Origin: Ferrimonas sp048263965
Lineage (GTDB): Bacteria; Pseudomonadota; Gammaproteobacteria; Enterobacterales; Shewanellaceae
Assembly: GCF_048263965.1 (NCBI RefSeq)
Contig: NZ_JBLXDO010000001.1
Location: 62,001 to 126,000, forward strand
Direction of reading: 5' to 3'
DNA length: 64,000 nt
Position 1 is the stretch's first letter, and the number at the start of each line of letters is the position of its first letter. Under the pieces are notes generated by a model. That model was not told the DNA's origin. It did no database searches and worked only from the letters and a program-made list of their open reading frames with translations. Position numbers and translations under genes: made by a program. Shown piece after piece: positions 32,680 through 40,403 of the stretch.

Positions 32680-34185
32680 TTAGGCCTCCATGATTGAGCG
32701 GGCAGCGGTCACGCCGAACGCCATACATTCAGGGGTAGAGCAGCCACCGAGTCGGCTCACTCCGTGGATACCACCGGTGACCTCACCAGCGGCGTACAGG
32801 CCCGGGATAGGCTTGCCAGTCTTGGCGGCCAGTACTTCGGCCTTGGTATTGATCTGGATGCCACCCTGGCAGTAGTGCACCTTGGGCCACAGACGCTGAA
32901 CGATGAAGGGGGCGGTCAGCTTGATGCCGCGACCGGCGTCCATGCGCTTACCAAACTGAGTGTCTTCGCCGTTTTCTACGAAGCTGTTCCAGTCGGCAAT
33001 CTGCTGCTTCAGTGGTGCCAGGGGCACATTGAAGTGCTTGGCAATGGCTTCCACAGAGTCAAATTCCCAGGCGACGTTGTACTTGAGTACGTTGTGCATG
33101 GAGGGGTCTTTCTTGGCCTCGTGCTTGGGTGCAATCAGCAGGGCAGGGTTGGGTTTGCCATCCTGGTCGCGACGCTGCAGCTCCAGGTCGGCACGGGTCT
33201 TACGGTCGGCGATCTCGTTCATGAAACGTTGGCCGGTGTTGCGGTCAATGGCGATGGAGTGGGGGAAGTTGTACAGGGAGAAGCCTGCACCGTAACCGAA
33301 GCCACCTTCATCTGGAGAGGCCCAGGGGCCGGATTGGATGTGAGCCAGGTGCACTGGGGTCGCGCCCGCAGCCAGCATCTCGATGAGGCCATCGCCGGTA
33401 GCGCCCTTGGCGTTGGTGCAGCCCACTTCGGAGGTCAGGGTCGGATCCTGTGCCATGCGGAAGTTGATGTTGTAGCCAAAGCCACCGGTGGCAATGATCA
33501 CGCCGCGGTTGGCTTTAACGTTGATCATCTCACCGCTGTCTTCGTGACCGAAGTGGTAACCCTTGCGGATTTTAATGCCGATCACACGACCTTTTGCGTC
33601 ACGGATCAGGTGCTCAAACTTGTGGCGGATGTGAGTCTTCACGCCCATTTCACGAGCGGTTTTCAGCATGGGACGGATGAAGCCGGAACCGGAACGCTCA
33701 ATGACCTGGTGGCTGCGGGTGGCGCTGGTGCCACCTGTGGTGATGATGTGGTCACGGTAGACGCAGCCACAGTCCTTGGTCATCTGGTAGATGTAGGGGC
33801 CCAGTTCGGCACTGTGTCGCAGCAGAGTTTCGCTGGCGATACCGCGGCCGGACTTCAGCTGGTCTTTCACCATCAGCTCGGCGCTGTCCTTGATGCCCAG
33901 TTTTTTCTGCAGTTCGGTACCGGCGAAGCAGGCCTGGCCGGCGTTCAGGGTGCTGTTGCCGCCGTAGACCCCCATCTTTTCGAAGACCACCACATCCTTG
34001 GCGCCTTTGCGCATCGCCTCAACAGCGGCGGCCAGTCCGGCAAAGCCGGAACCGATGATGATGACTTCGTGCTCGGAGTCCCATTGGGTGGGCTCATCGC
34101 CGCATTTGGCGGATGCCACCATGGGCATCATGGCGCCGGCGGCCATGCCGGCGCCGAGCTTCATAAACGAACGTCTGTTATGCAT
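32680..34185 (-). CDS. Tat-exported FAD reductase subunit (fumarate/urocanate/acrylate reductase family)
   Basis: A 501-aa periplasmic flavoprotein. Tat signal MHNRRSFMKLGAGMAAGAMM; FAD-binding GSGFAG at 45-50 and ATGGFG at 232-237. Residues matching the Fcc3 active site: Arg328 in NEIADRKTR (proton donor position), His437 in VHYCQGGI and Arg478 in HGVSRLGG. These fit reduction of an alpha,beta-unsaturated carboxylate. The region around His282 (HLAHIQSGPW) differs from fumarate reductases, so the substrate is probably not fumarate. Acrylate, urocanate or another enoate are candidates. There is no heme domain; the heme subunit is the next gene. Confidence 0.88.
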   Translation of the reverse strand: MHNRRSFMKLGAGMAAGAMMPMVASAKCGDEPTQWDSEHEVIIIGSGFAGLAAAVEAMRKGAKDVVVFEKMGVYGGNSTLNAGQACFAGTELQKKLGIKDSAELMVKDQLKSGRGIASETLLRHSAELGPYIYQMTKDCGCVYRDHIITTGGTSATRSHQVIERSGSGFIRPMLKTAREMGVKTHIRHKFEHLIRDAKGRVIGIKIRKGYHFGHEDSGEMINVKANRGVIIATGGFGYNINFRMAQDPTLTSEVGCTNAKGATGDGLIEMLAAGATPVHLAHIQSGPWASPDEGGFGYGAGFSLYNFPHSIAIDRNTGQRFMNEIADRKTRADLELQRRDQDGKPNPALLIAPKHEAKKDPSMHNVLKYNVAWEFDSVEAIAKHFNVPLAPLKQQIADWNSFVENGEDTQFGKRMDAGRGIKLTAPFIVQRLWPKVHYCQGGIQINTKAEVLAAKTGKPIPGLYAAGEVTGGIHGVSRLGGCSTPECMAFGVTAARSIMEA

Positions 34186-34273
34186 AGTGTTTATCTCGCG
34201 CAGTGAATGTGGAATTACTTTATCCCTGGTAAGAGAGGCAAAAATAAGCGCGAGATCACAGTGGTATTTCGGT

Positions 34274-34313
34274 GAAAAAAGTTTTCGTGAGGGCGTCTCA
34301 GAAAAAGTTTCTG
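34274..34313. promoter_or_regulatory. Twin palindromic operators, TetR/flavin reductase divergent region
   Basis: GAAAAAAGTTTTC (34274-34286) and CAGAAAAAGTTTCTG (34299-34313) share the core GAAA-AAG-TTTC dyad, with centres 26 bp apart. They lie midway in the 228-bp gap between the divergent flavin subunit and TetR genes, in the place expected for operators of the adjacent TetR protein. Confidence 0.65.
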
Positions 34314-34413
34314 GTGGTTTTTTTGAAATAAAAATTGTGGGCTGGGTAGCGAAAATCAGTCATCCCTTATGACAAAGTAACGGCGCCTGAAATTAATCAG
34401 TGATGAGGTGACC

Positions 34414-35184
34414 ATGCACTGCCCCAAAACCAATCTGGATATCATGCGCTGTAATGAGCTGTTGAATGTGGCCGAAAGCCTGGTTGACGAGCATGGTGTG
34501 GTCTCCTTCCGCTTTGCCCAGATGGCCAAGGAGGCCTCCTGCTCCAACCACACCCTGTATAAGTTCTTCCAATCCAAGGAGGATGTGCTGGTGTGCCTGT
34601 TCCTGCGTAACTGCACCTCCAACTACATGCCGCTGTTCCTGGAGCAACACCCTGAGTTGACCGAGCTTGAGCGGGCGGCCGTGCCGGCGGTGTTCTCCTT
34701 GATCTCGGTGTCTCGCAGTCAGACCTTCAATATTCTGCGAGTGGTGTCCATCAACTCCATGTTCTGGCAGATGGCCAGCGATGAGAAGATTGCCCTGTTG
34801 CGGGAGAGGGTAAACCTGTTCTGGAGTCGGGTGCATCTGCACATAGAGCAGGCTCAGCAGAGCGGCGCTTTGCAGGCGACCGAAGCCCAGGTGATGGAAT
34901 TAACTCAGGCGATCTATTTCTTTATGGCCGGCAGTCTTTCCTCTTACGAAAGTCAACTTATGGAAAGCAAATATTTAACCGAAAAGAACCCAACTTATTA
35001 TCGACATTTGGCGGAGATGATGAATCGATATAAGTGGAATGAGGTGGCCACTGAAACCAAGTTTGAGAATCTAGCCAATAAAATTGAGCTATTTTTTGAT
35101 AAACATTACAAGCCGAATAAAAACTGTGAGCGTTGCCTGAAGTTTCACGGTTATAACGATGTACGTCAACTTCCCAAGCTATAA
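34414..35184 (+). CDS. TetR-family regulator of the flavin reductase operon
   Basis: A 256-aa regulator. The N-terminal TetR helix-turn-helix reads ELLNVAESLVDEHGVVSFRFAQMAKEASCSN...LYKFFQSKEDVLVCLF. The ligand domain extends to about residue 200. A C-terminal tail of about 40 residues with CERC is longer than in most TetR proteins (190-220 aa). I use the ATG at 34414 (GAGG at 5 nt) over a GTG at 34408. Divergent transcription from the respiratory operon and the twin palindromes suggest it senses the substrate or product of that pathway. The 3' half is AT-rich. Confidence 0.9.
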   Translation: MHCPKTNLDIMRCNELLNVAESLVDEHGVVSFRFAQMAKEASCSNHTLYKFFQSKEDVLVCLFLRNCTSNYMPLFLEQHPELTELERAAVPAVFSLISVSRSQTFNILRVVSINSMFWQMASDEKIALLRERVNLFWSRVHLHIEQAQQSGALQATEAQVMELTQAIYFFMAGSLSSYESQLMESKYLTEKNPTYYRHLAEMMNRYKWNEVATETKFENLANKIELFFDKHYKPNKNCERCLKFHGYNDVRQLPKL

Positions 35185-35197
35185 CTCCCCCCGATTT

Positions 35198-35221
35198 GAC
35201 CTGCACCTTGTAGTGCAGGTC
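35198..35221 (+). terminator. Hairpin after the TetR gene
   Basis: GACCTGCAC / GTGCAGGTC, a perfect 9-bp stem with a 6-nt loop, 14 bp beyond the stop. The T-run is missing, so termination may be weak. Confidence 0.5.
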
Positions 35222-35392
35222 TCACATGTCCCTATTATCCAAGTGGTTACCCACGCGCCGTGCCCTGCTCACCTTTTGTGAAACATTTTGCGCTGGATCA
35301 CGCTTTCTCCCAAGGCTACAATGGCGCCGCGCCAATGCGCATCAACGGAAGATGATAAAAACGCACCTGCCAAGCAGGGCAAAGGGGTCAAT

Positions 35393-36247
35393 ATGGATAC
35401 ACAGGTAACGCGCCTGGAAGCCGTGGACTTTCACAGCGAGGACGCCGCCGAGCGTTTTGTGAAGTCTTTACGGGATACCGGGTTTGGAGTGCTGAAGAAT
35501 CATCCGCTGTCGCAGCAGAGGGTTCAAGGCATCTACGACAACTGGCTGACCTTTTTTGGTACCGAGGAGAAGCACAAGTTTGCTTTCAATCCGGAGGCCC
35601 AGGATGGGTTCTTTGCTGCGGAGGTGGCGGAGAGCGCCAAGGGGTCAGATAAGCGGGACATCAAGGAGTACTATCACTATTACCCTTGGGGTCAATGTCC
35701 CACCCAGTTGAAGGAGGAACTGCAGGAGTACTACGACACCACGCTGGCGTTTGCCACCACCCTATTGGAGTGGATTGAGCGGCATACACCTGCCGACGTG
35801 GCCGAGCACTACCGCGAACCCCTGTCCAATATGATCAAGGGCAGTGAGCAGTCCCTTCTGCGCGTGTTGCACTATCCGCCCATGACCGGCGAGGAGGAGC
35901 CCGGCGCCATTCGTGCCGCCGCCCACGAGGACATCAACCTGATCACCATCTTACCAGCGGCCAATGAGCCCGGGCTTCAGGTGCAGGGAAAAGATGGCCA
36001 GTGGCTGGATGTTCCCTGTGACTTCGGCAACCTGATCATCAACATAGGTGACATGTTGCAGGAAGCGTCTCAGGGGTATTTCCCCTCCACCACCCACAGG
36101 GTGATCAACCCTGAGGGGATGGACTTCAACCGGTCCCGGGTGTCATTGCCGCTCTTTATCCACCCCAGATCTGAGGTGGTGTTGTCGGAGCGACATACGG
36201 CTCATAGCTACCTGATGGAACGATTGCGTGAACTTGGCGTTATCTAG
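35393..36247 (+). CDS. 2-oxoglutarate/Fe(II)-dependent oxygenase (isopenicillin N synthase-like)
   Basis: A 284-aa cytoplasmic non-heme iron oxygenase. The metal triad is visible as HEDINLITIL (H-x-D) and the distal His of STTHRVINPEG; RVSLPLF supplies the Arg-x-Ser co-substrate site. The N-terminal DIOX_N-type region (DTGFGVLKNHPLSQQRVQGIYDNWLTFF) is typical of the IPNS-like superfamily. The specific substrate cannot be told. The ATG at 35393 has AAGGGG upstream; longer in-frame sequence has no support. Monocistronic with a strong terminator. Confidence 0.9.
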   Translation: MDTQVTRLEAVDFHSEDAAERFVKSLRDTGFGVLKNHPLSQQRVQGIYDNWLTFFGTEEKHKFAFNPEAQDGFFAAEVAESAKGSDKRDIKEYYHYYPWGQCPTQLKEELQEYYDTTLAFATTLLEWIERHTPADVAEHYREPLSNMIKGSEQSLLRVLHYPPMTGEEEPGAIRAAAHEDINLITILPAANEPGLQVQGKDGQWLDVPCDFGNLIINIGDMLQEASQGYFPSTTHRVINPEGMDFNRSRVSLPLFIHPRSEVVLSERHTAHSYLMERLRELGVI

Positions 36248-36271
36248 CCAAAATTCATGATGATGGTTTAA

Positions 36272-36300
36272 GCCGCTGACCCAGGTCAGCGGCTTTTTTT
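36272..36300 (+). terminator. Rho-independent terminator after the oxygenase gene
   Basis: GCCGCTGAC / GTCAGCGGC, a perfect 9-bp stem with a CCAG loop followed by seven or more T residues. Confidence 0.93.
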
Positions 36301-36373
36301 ATTTGCCGGTAGGAAAATGGACGCCGGTCAGCAGCCCTGAGAGAGAGGAGCGGTGTTGTTCATGACATCGATC

Positions 36374-37441
36374 CTACTCTGTTGCCTGGGCCAGCACGGC
36401 CTGGGTCTGGGGTGAAGGCCACCAGCTCTGGCTGCTGAAGCGCTCCTTCAGGGAGACCGCCTCCCCGAAGATCGGGGTCACCAGGTTGACCTGATGCTGG
36501 CGGGCCAGTTGATGAATGCGTTCCAGGGGTTCATACCATTCGTGCAACGCCAGGTCGAAGGTACCGTTGTGAATCGGCAGCATCGCCTTGCCCCGCAGGT
36601 CCAGGTGAGCCTGCAGGCTCTCCTCCGGCAGCATGTGCACCTCGCTCCAGAGATCGTTGTAAGCGCCGGCTTCTATCAGGGTCAGATCGAAGGGGCCCAG
36701 GCGCTCGCCAATCTCCTTGAAGCCACTGAAGTAACCTGAGTCGCCGCTGAAGTAGATCCGAGCATCCACGCCGGCCAGTACCCAACTGGCCCACAGGGTG
36801 CGATCCCGGTCCAGCAGTCCTCGACCGGAGAAATGCTGGGTGGGGGTGGCGGTCAGGCTGAGTCCATCCAGATTGACCTCCTGCCACCATTTCAGTTCGA
36901 TGATCTTATCGTCGCTGATCCCCCAGTCACGCAGGTGGTTGCCAACCCTCAGAGGCGTGACAAACCATTCCACCTTACTGTCCAGGGCCTGGATGGAGGC
37001 CTTATCCAGATGATCATAGTGGTCGTGGCTGATCACCACGGCTTTGATGCGCGGCAGATCCTCCATCGCCAGCGGACTGGGGTGGAATCGCTTGGGGCCG
37101 GCCCACTGTACCGGTGAGGCGCGGTCGCTGAACACAGGATCGGTGAGCAGCCAGTGGTCATCCAGCTGCATCAATACGGTGGAGTGACCCAGGCGATAGA
37201 CCCTGGGACCGGCCTGCTCAAGCTCCTGCAAAGGGATGGGGCGCAGGGGAATCGGTTGCTTGGGTGTGGCGGCTTCCCGTTGATCGCGGAAGTAGGCCTT
37301 GGTGATCTCCCAGATCTGGCCCGCACTGTTGCGGATGTCGACGTCGGTGTTGGTGAACTTGGGCTGACGCCAGGCGTCACGGTTCAGGGCACAGCTGGTC
37401 ATCACAAGAGCTCCTATCAGCAGGGTGATCACTGTCTTCAT
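36374..37441 (-). CDS. MBL-fold metallo-hydrolase lipoprotein
   Basis: A 355-aa metallo-beta-lactamase-fold protein of the NAPE-PLD/UlaG-like group. The N-terminal signal ends in a lipobox (LVMTSC, Cys at about 17), so it is probably a lipoprotein. Metal-binding motifs are SHDHYDHLD (HxHxDH), YFSGDSGY and MLPIHNGTFDLALHEW. The mid-section WAGPKRFHPSP before HDHYDH is typical of N-acyl-phosphatidylethanolamine phospholipase D-like enzymes, so a lipid-related phosphodiester substrate is possible. Divergent from a TetR gene with shared operators. Confidence 0.88.
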   Translation of the reverse strand: MKTVITLLIGALVMTSCALNRDAWRQPKFTNTDVDIRNSAGQIWEITKAYFRDQREAATPKQPIPLRPIPLQELEQAGPRVYRLGHSTVLMQLDDHWLLTDPVFSDRASPVQWAGPKRFHPSPLAMEDLPRIKAVVISHDHYDHLDKASIQALDSKVEWFVTPLRVGNHLRDWGISDDKIIELKWWQEVNLDGLSLTATPTQHFSGRGLLDRDRTLWASWVLAGVDARIYFSGDSGYFSGFKEIGERLGPFDLTLIEAGAYNDLWSEVHMLPEESLQAHLDLRGKAMLPIHNGTFDLALHEWYEPLERIHQLARQHQVNLVTPIFGEAVSLKERFSSQSWWPSPQTQAVLAQATE

Positions 37442-37454
37442 TGGGTCACCAAAT

Positions 37455-37501
37455 AAGTAAACTATTCGGTGTAGTTTACTTTCTGTCCTTTAAAAGTAAA
37501 C
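37455..37501. promoter_or_regulatory. Triple half-site operator between the MBL lipoprotein and TetR genes
   Basis: AAGTAAACTA (37455-37464), TAGTTTACTT (37472-37481) and AAAGTAAAC (37493-37501) give two overlapping dyads that share the central TAGTTTACTT. The first pair is a perfect 10-bp inverted repeat with 7-bp spacer. The location between the divergent genes implies control of both by the TetR protein at 37552. Confidence 0.72.
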
Positions 37502-37551
37502 CGACAAGTGTAAAATTCTGGGTGTTATCCAGCTAGAGGCAGCATCAAGCC

Positions 37552-38163
37552 ATGAGTGAAGTGAAGAGAACCCGTAGCGAAATCAAGAGAGAGGCGATCA
37601 TCGACGCCGCCCGTCAGGCCTTTACCGAGCATGGGGTTCAGAGCACCAGCATGGACAAGGTGGCGGCTCTGGCCCAGGTCTCCAAGCGCACCGTTTACAA
37701 CCACTTTCCCAGTAAAGAGGCCCTGGTGATGTATCTGCTTCGGGAGATGTGGCAGCAGGCCCTGACTCAGGGAAGCGTCAGTTATCAGGCGGATCTGCCT
37801 CTGGCTCCCCAACTGCAGGCATTGCTGGAGGAGGAGCTGACGATGATGAGCGATCCCATCAACCTGGACATGATGCGGGTGGCGTTCAGCCACCTCCTGT
37901 TTCATCCGGAGCAGATGCAGGCGGAGATGGAAAAATTTGCTGAGGTGGAGACCGGATTGCAGCGCTGGCTGATGGCGGCCGAGGCCGATGGCCGGCTAAA
38001 ACCGTTGAATGTGCGCTTTGCCATTGAGCAGTTGCACGGCCTGATCAAGGGGTGTGGGTTCTGGCCCCAGGTGATGAAATCGGCGCCGCCGCTGGACCAG
38101 CTTCAGCGGCAACATCTGGCGGCGGAGTCCGCCGCCATGTTTCTCAGTCATTATCAGAAGTAA
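37552..38163 (+). CDS. TetR/AcrR-family transcriptional regulator
   Basis: A 203-aa regulator. N-terminal helix-turn-helix: IKREAIIDAARQAFTEHGVQSTSMDKVAALAQVSKRTVYNHFPSKEALV. The C-terminal domain is of the AefR-like type (TetR_C) with conserved F-x-P near SHLLFHPEQM. It is divergent from the MBL-fold lipoprotein gene with a multi-half-site operator between, so repression of that gene and itself is likely. Confidence 0.92.
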   Translation: MSEVKRTRSEIKREAIIDAARQAFTEHGVQSTSMDKVAALAQVSKRTVYNHFPSKEALVMYLLREMWQQALTQGSVSYQADLPLAPQLQALLEEELTMMSDPINLDMMRVAFSHLLFHPEQMQAEMEKFAEVETGLQRWLMAAEADGRLKPLNVRFAIEQLHGLIKGCGFWPQVMKSAPPLDQLQRQHLAAESAAMFLSHYQK

Positions 38164-38443
38164 GCGCCAGCTCCAGTTCCACCTTTGCATGAAGCTGACT
38201 CGAAGGGCGCAGCACGACTCTCGTTAAGCTTTGGGTTTGTGAGTCGTCACTTACTGTTCAACCTTTGTCGACCACAAGAGCGCCCTCATCGTTATACGGT
38301 TCCATTTTCGCTGTCCTTATAGCGCACTTCAATTCGTTGATGCATGGAGTTGATGCTGGACCTCACTCCGGACAAGCGGGACTGGCCGGGAGCGTGTGCC
38401 CCGGTCTATGCTGACCTCTTTGCCCTTGCCAGAGTAGACAGCC

Positions 38444-39577
38444 ATGAAGATAGTGATTGCCCCCGACTCCTTTAAAGAGAGCCTCACCGCTATGGAGGCC
38501 GCCAGTGCCATCGAGGCTGGCTGGCATCAGGTGGATGCCGACGCCGAAATGGTGAAACTGCCCATGGCCGATGGTGGCGAGGGAACGGTGCAGGCCCTGC
38601 TGGATGCAACAAAGGGTGACAGGGTCTCACTTGACGTCACTGCTCCCCTGGGTAACCGGGTCCAGGCCGATTTTGGTCTGCTGGGGGATGGCACCACAGC
38701 GGTGGTGGAGATGGCTCAGGCATCTGGATTGCACCTGGTTCCTAGGGAGGCGCGCAACCCCTTGCTGACCTCCACCTTTGGCACAGGAGAGCTGATTCTT
38801 GCGGCCCTGGATCAAGGGGTGGCGAAGATCATCATAGGCATAGGCGGTAGTGCCACCAATGATGGCGGCGCCGGCATGATGCAGGCCCTTGGGGCCAGGC
38901 TGCTGGATGAGAACGGTGTTGCTCTGCCTGCGGGGGGGGGCGCCCTGGACAAATTGGCCAGCCTGGATCTCTCCGGGCTGGATCCCCGCCTCAGTCAGGT
39001 ATCCCTGGAGGTTGCCTGTGATGTGGATAACCCCCTGTGCGGCCCGAAGGGAGCGTCCGCGGTGTTTGGTCCACAAAAGGGGGCCTCTGAGGCGATGGTG
39101 GCGCACCTGGATGCCAATCTGGGCCACTATGCCCGGGTGATTGCACAGCAGCATGGGGTCGACGTGGCCGATATCCCGGGTGCCGGCGCCGCCGGGGGGC
39201 TGGGGGCCGCCCTGGCGGGATTGCTCAAGGCCCATCTGAAGCCTGGGATTGAGATTGTCATGGAAGCGGTGGGGCTGGAGCAGGCATTGCAAGGCGCCGA
39301 TCTGGTGATCACTGGAGAGGGCTGCATCGACGGTCAATCTGTCCACGGTAAAACCCCGGTGGGCGTGGCCCGGCTGGCGAAGAGAGCAGGGGTGCCCGTA
39401 GTGGCTCTGGCCGGATCCCTGGGGCCGGGATGCGAGTTGGTGCACCGGGAGGGAATCGGTGCCCTGTTCAGTGTTGTACCAGGTGTTACCACCCTGGAGC
39501 ATGCCCTGGCCACGGGGGCAGAGAACCTGACTCTAACTGCCCGCAATCTGGCGACCATCTGGCAGATGGCCAGATGA
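38444..39577 (+). CDS. Glycerate 2-kinase (GarK/GlxK type)
   Basis: A 377-aa kinase phosphorylating D-glycerate to 2-phosphoglycerate. Hallmarks: MKIVIAPDSFKESLTAMEAA at the N-terminus, MADGGEGTVQALL, IGIGGSATNDGGAGMMQALG and ITGEGCIDGQSVHGKTP near the C-terminus. Length fits family I (about 380). Monocistronic. The 280-bp upstream gap (38164-38443) shows no gene or clear site. Convergent with rsuA, sharing a terminator. Confidence 0.94.
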   Translation: MKIVIAPDSFKESLTAMEAASAIEAGWHQVDADAEMVKLPMADGGEGTVQALLDATKGDRVSLDVTAPLGNRVQADFGLLGDGTTAVVEMAQASGLHLVPREARNPLLTSTFGTGELILAALDQGVAKIIIGIGGSATNDGGAGMMQALGARLLDENGVALPAGGGALDKLASLDLSGLDPRLSQVSLEVACDVDNPLCGPKGASAVFGPQKGASEAMVAHLDANLGHYARVIAQQHGVDVADIPGAGAAGGLGAALAGLLKAHLKPGIEIVMEAVGLEQALQGADLVITGEGCIDGQSVHGKTPVGVARLAKRAGVPVVALAGSLGPGCELVHREGIGALFSVVPGVTTLEHALATGAENLTLTARNLATIWQMAR

Positions 39578-39610
39578 AACAGGACGCCCTCTGGGCGCCC
39601 TGTTTGTTTT
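39577..39610. terminator. Shared terminator between glycerate kinase and rsuA
   Basis: AAACAGG-A-CGCCC / GGGCG-C-CCTGTTT hairpin with a 3-nt loop, then TGTTTTTTG. It overlaps the last base of the kinase stop codon; the symmetric A/T flanks allow use from both sides. Confidence 0.85.
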
Positions 39611-39626
39611 TTGTGGTCGTCGCCGC

Positions 39627-40313
39627 TTAGAACAGGGCGATCTCCTCCTGGGTGAGTGCTCGCCACTCCCCCGGGGCCAGCCCTGAGTCCAGAGTCAGCT
39701 CTCCGATGCTGTGACGGTGCAGGTCCACCACCTTGTTGCCCACCGCGGCGCACATCCGCTTCACCTGATGGTATTTCCCCTCCCCTATGGTCAGCCACAG
39801 GCTGTGGCTGTCTATCTGCTCCGCCTGTCCGGATACGGGCTCGGACTCACCATGCAGAAGAACACCGCTGTTCAGGGCATCGAGCTGGTGTTGATCGATG
39901 GGATCCGCCAGGGTGACCCGATAGCGTTTGGGGCAACGGCTGTTGGGAGAGGTGATGCGGTGGGACCACTTTCCGTCCGAGGTGAGCAGCAACAACCCTG
40001 TGGTGTCTGCATCCAACCGACCGACGATCTTCAGCTCTTCCCGGCGGGGCTGGTCGATGTAGATCAGCACCGAGGGATGGCCATCGTCCACATGGGAGCT
40101 GACACAGTTATCTGGCTTGTGCAGCATCAGATAGCGCTCTCCCATTGGAGTAACCGGCTCACCATCGATGCAGATAACATGGTGCTCTGCCACTTTAAAA
40201 CCCGGGTCCTTGATCACTTCGCCATCGCAGGTGACCTCGCCGCGGTGCAGCAACTTCTTTGCCAGGGAGCGGGTCAGCTCGGTGGCGCTGCAGAGGTATT
40301 TGTCCAGTCTCAT
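39627..40313 (-). CDS. rsuA: 16S rRNA pseudouridine(516) synthase RsuA
   Basis: A 228-aa enzyme converting U516 of 16S rRNA to pseudouridine. S4 RNA-binding domain at the N-terminus (MRLDKYLCSATELTRSLAKKLLHRGEVTCDGE) and catalytic motif VGRLDADTTGLLLLTSDG with the nucleophilic Asp, followed by KRYRVTL and GKYHQVKRMCAAVG. The ATG at 40313 has AAGG upstream and begins the S4 domain; an upstream in-frame start at 40343 is unlikely. RsuA rather than RluE/RluB is preferred from the S4 domain and length. Confidence 0.9.
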   Translation of the reverse strand: MRLDKYLCSATELTRSLAKKLLHRGEVTCDGEVIKDPGFKVAEHHVICIDGEPVTPMGERYLMLHKPDNCVSSHVDDGHPSVLIYIDQPRREELKIVGRLDADTTGLLLLTSDGKWSHRITSPNSRCPKRYRVTLADPIDQHQLDALNSGVLLHGESEPVSGQAEQIDSHSLWLTIGEGKYHQVKRMCAAVGNKVVDLHRHSIGELTLDSGLAPGEWRALTQEEIALF

Positions 40314-40403
40314 TGGGGACCTTGGTAAAACAACGTGCCCCATTATCCCCCGTTGCTAATGCTCAACGCCACCCCTGCTTTTGAGCGTTCAGTTATTGCT
40401 CAA

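Noticed and set aside
29818..34185. Identification of the flavin subunit as a simple fumarate reductase
   Set aside because: General catalytic residues fit, but the region around His282 differs from fumarate reductases and the neighbours (cupin, porin, TetR) point to another enoate.
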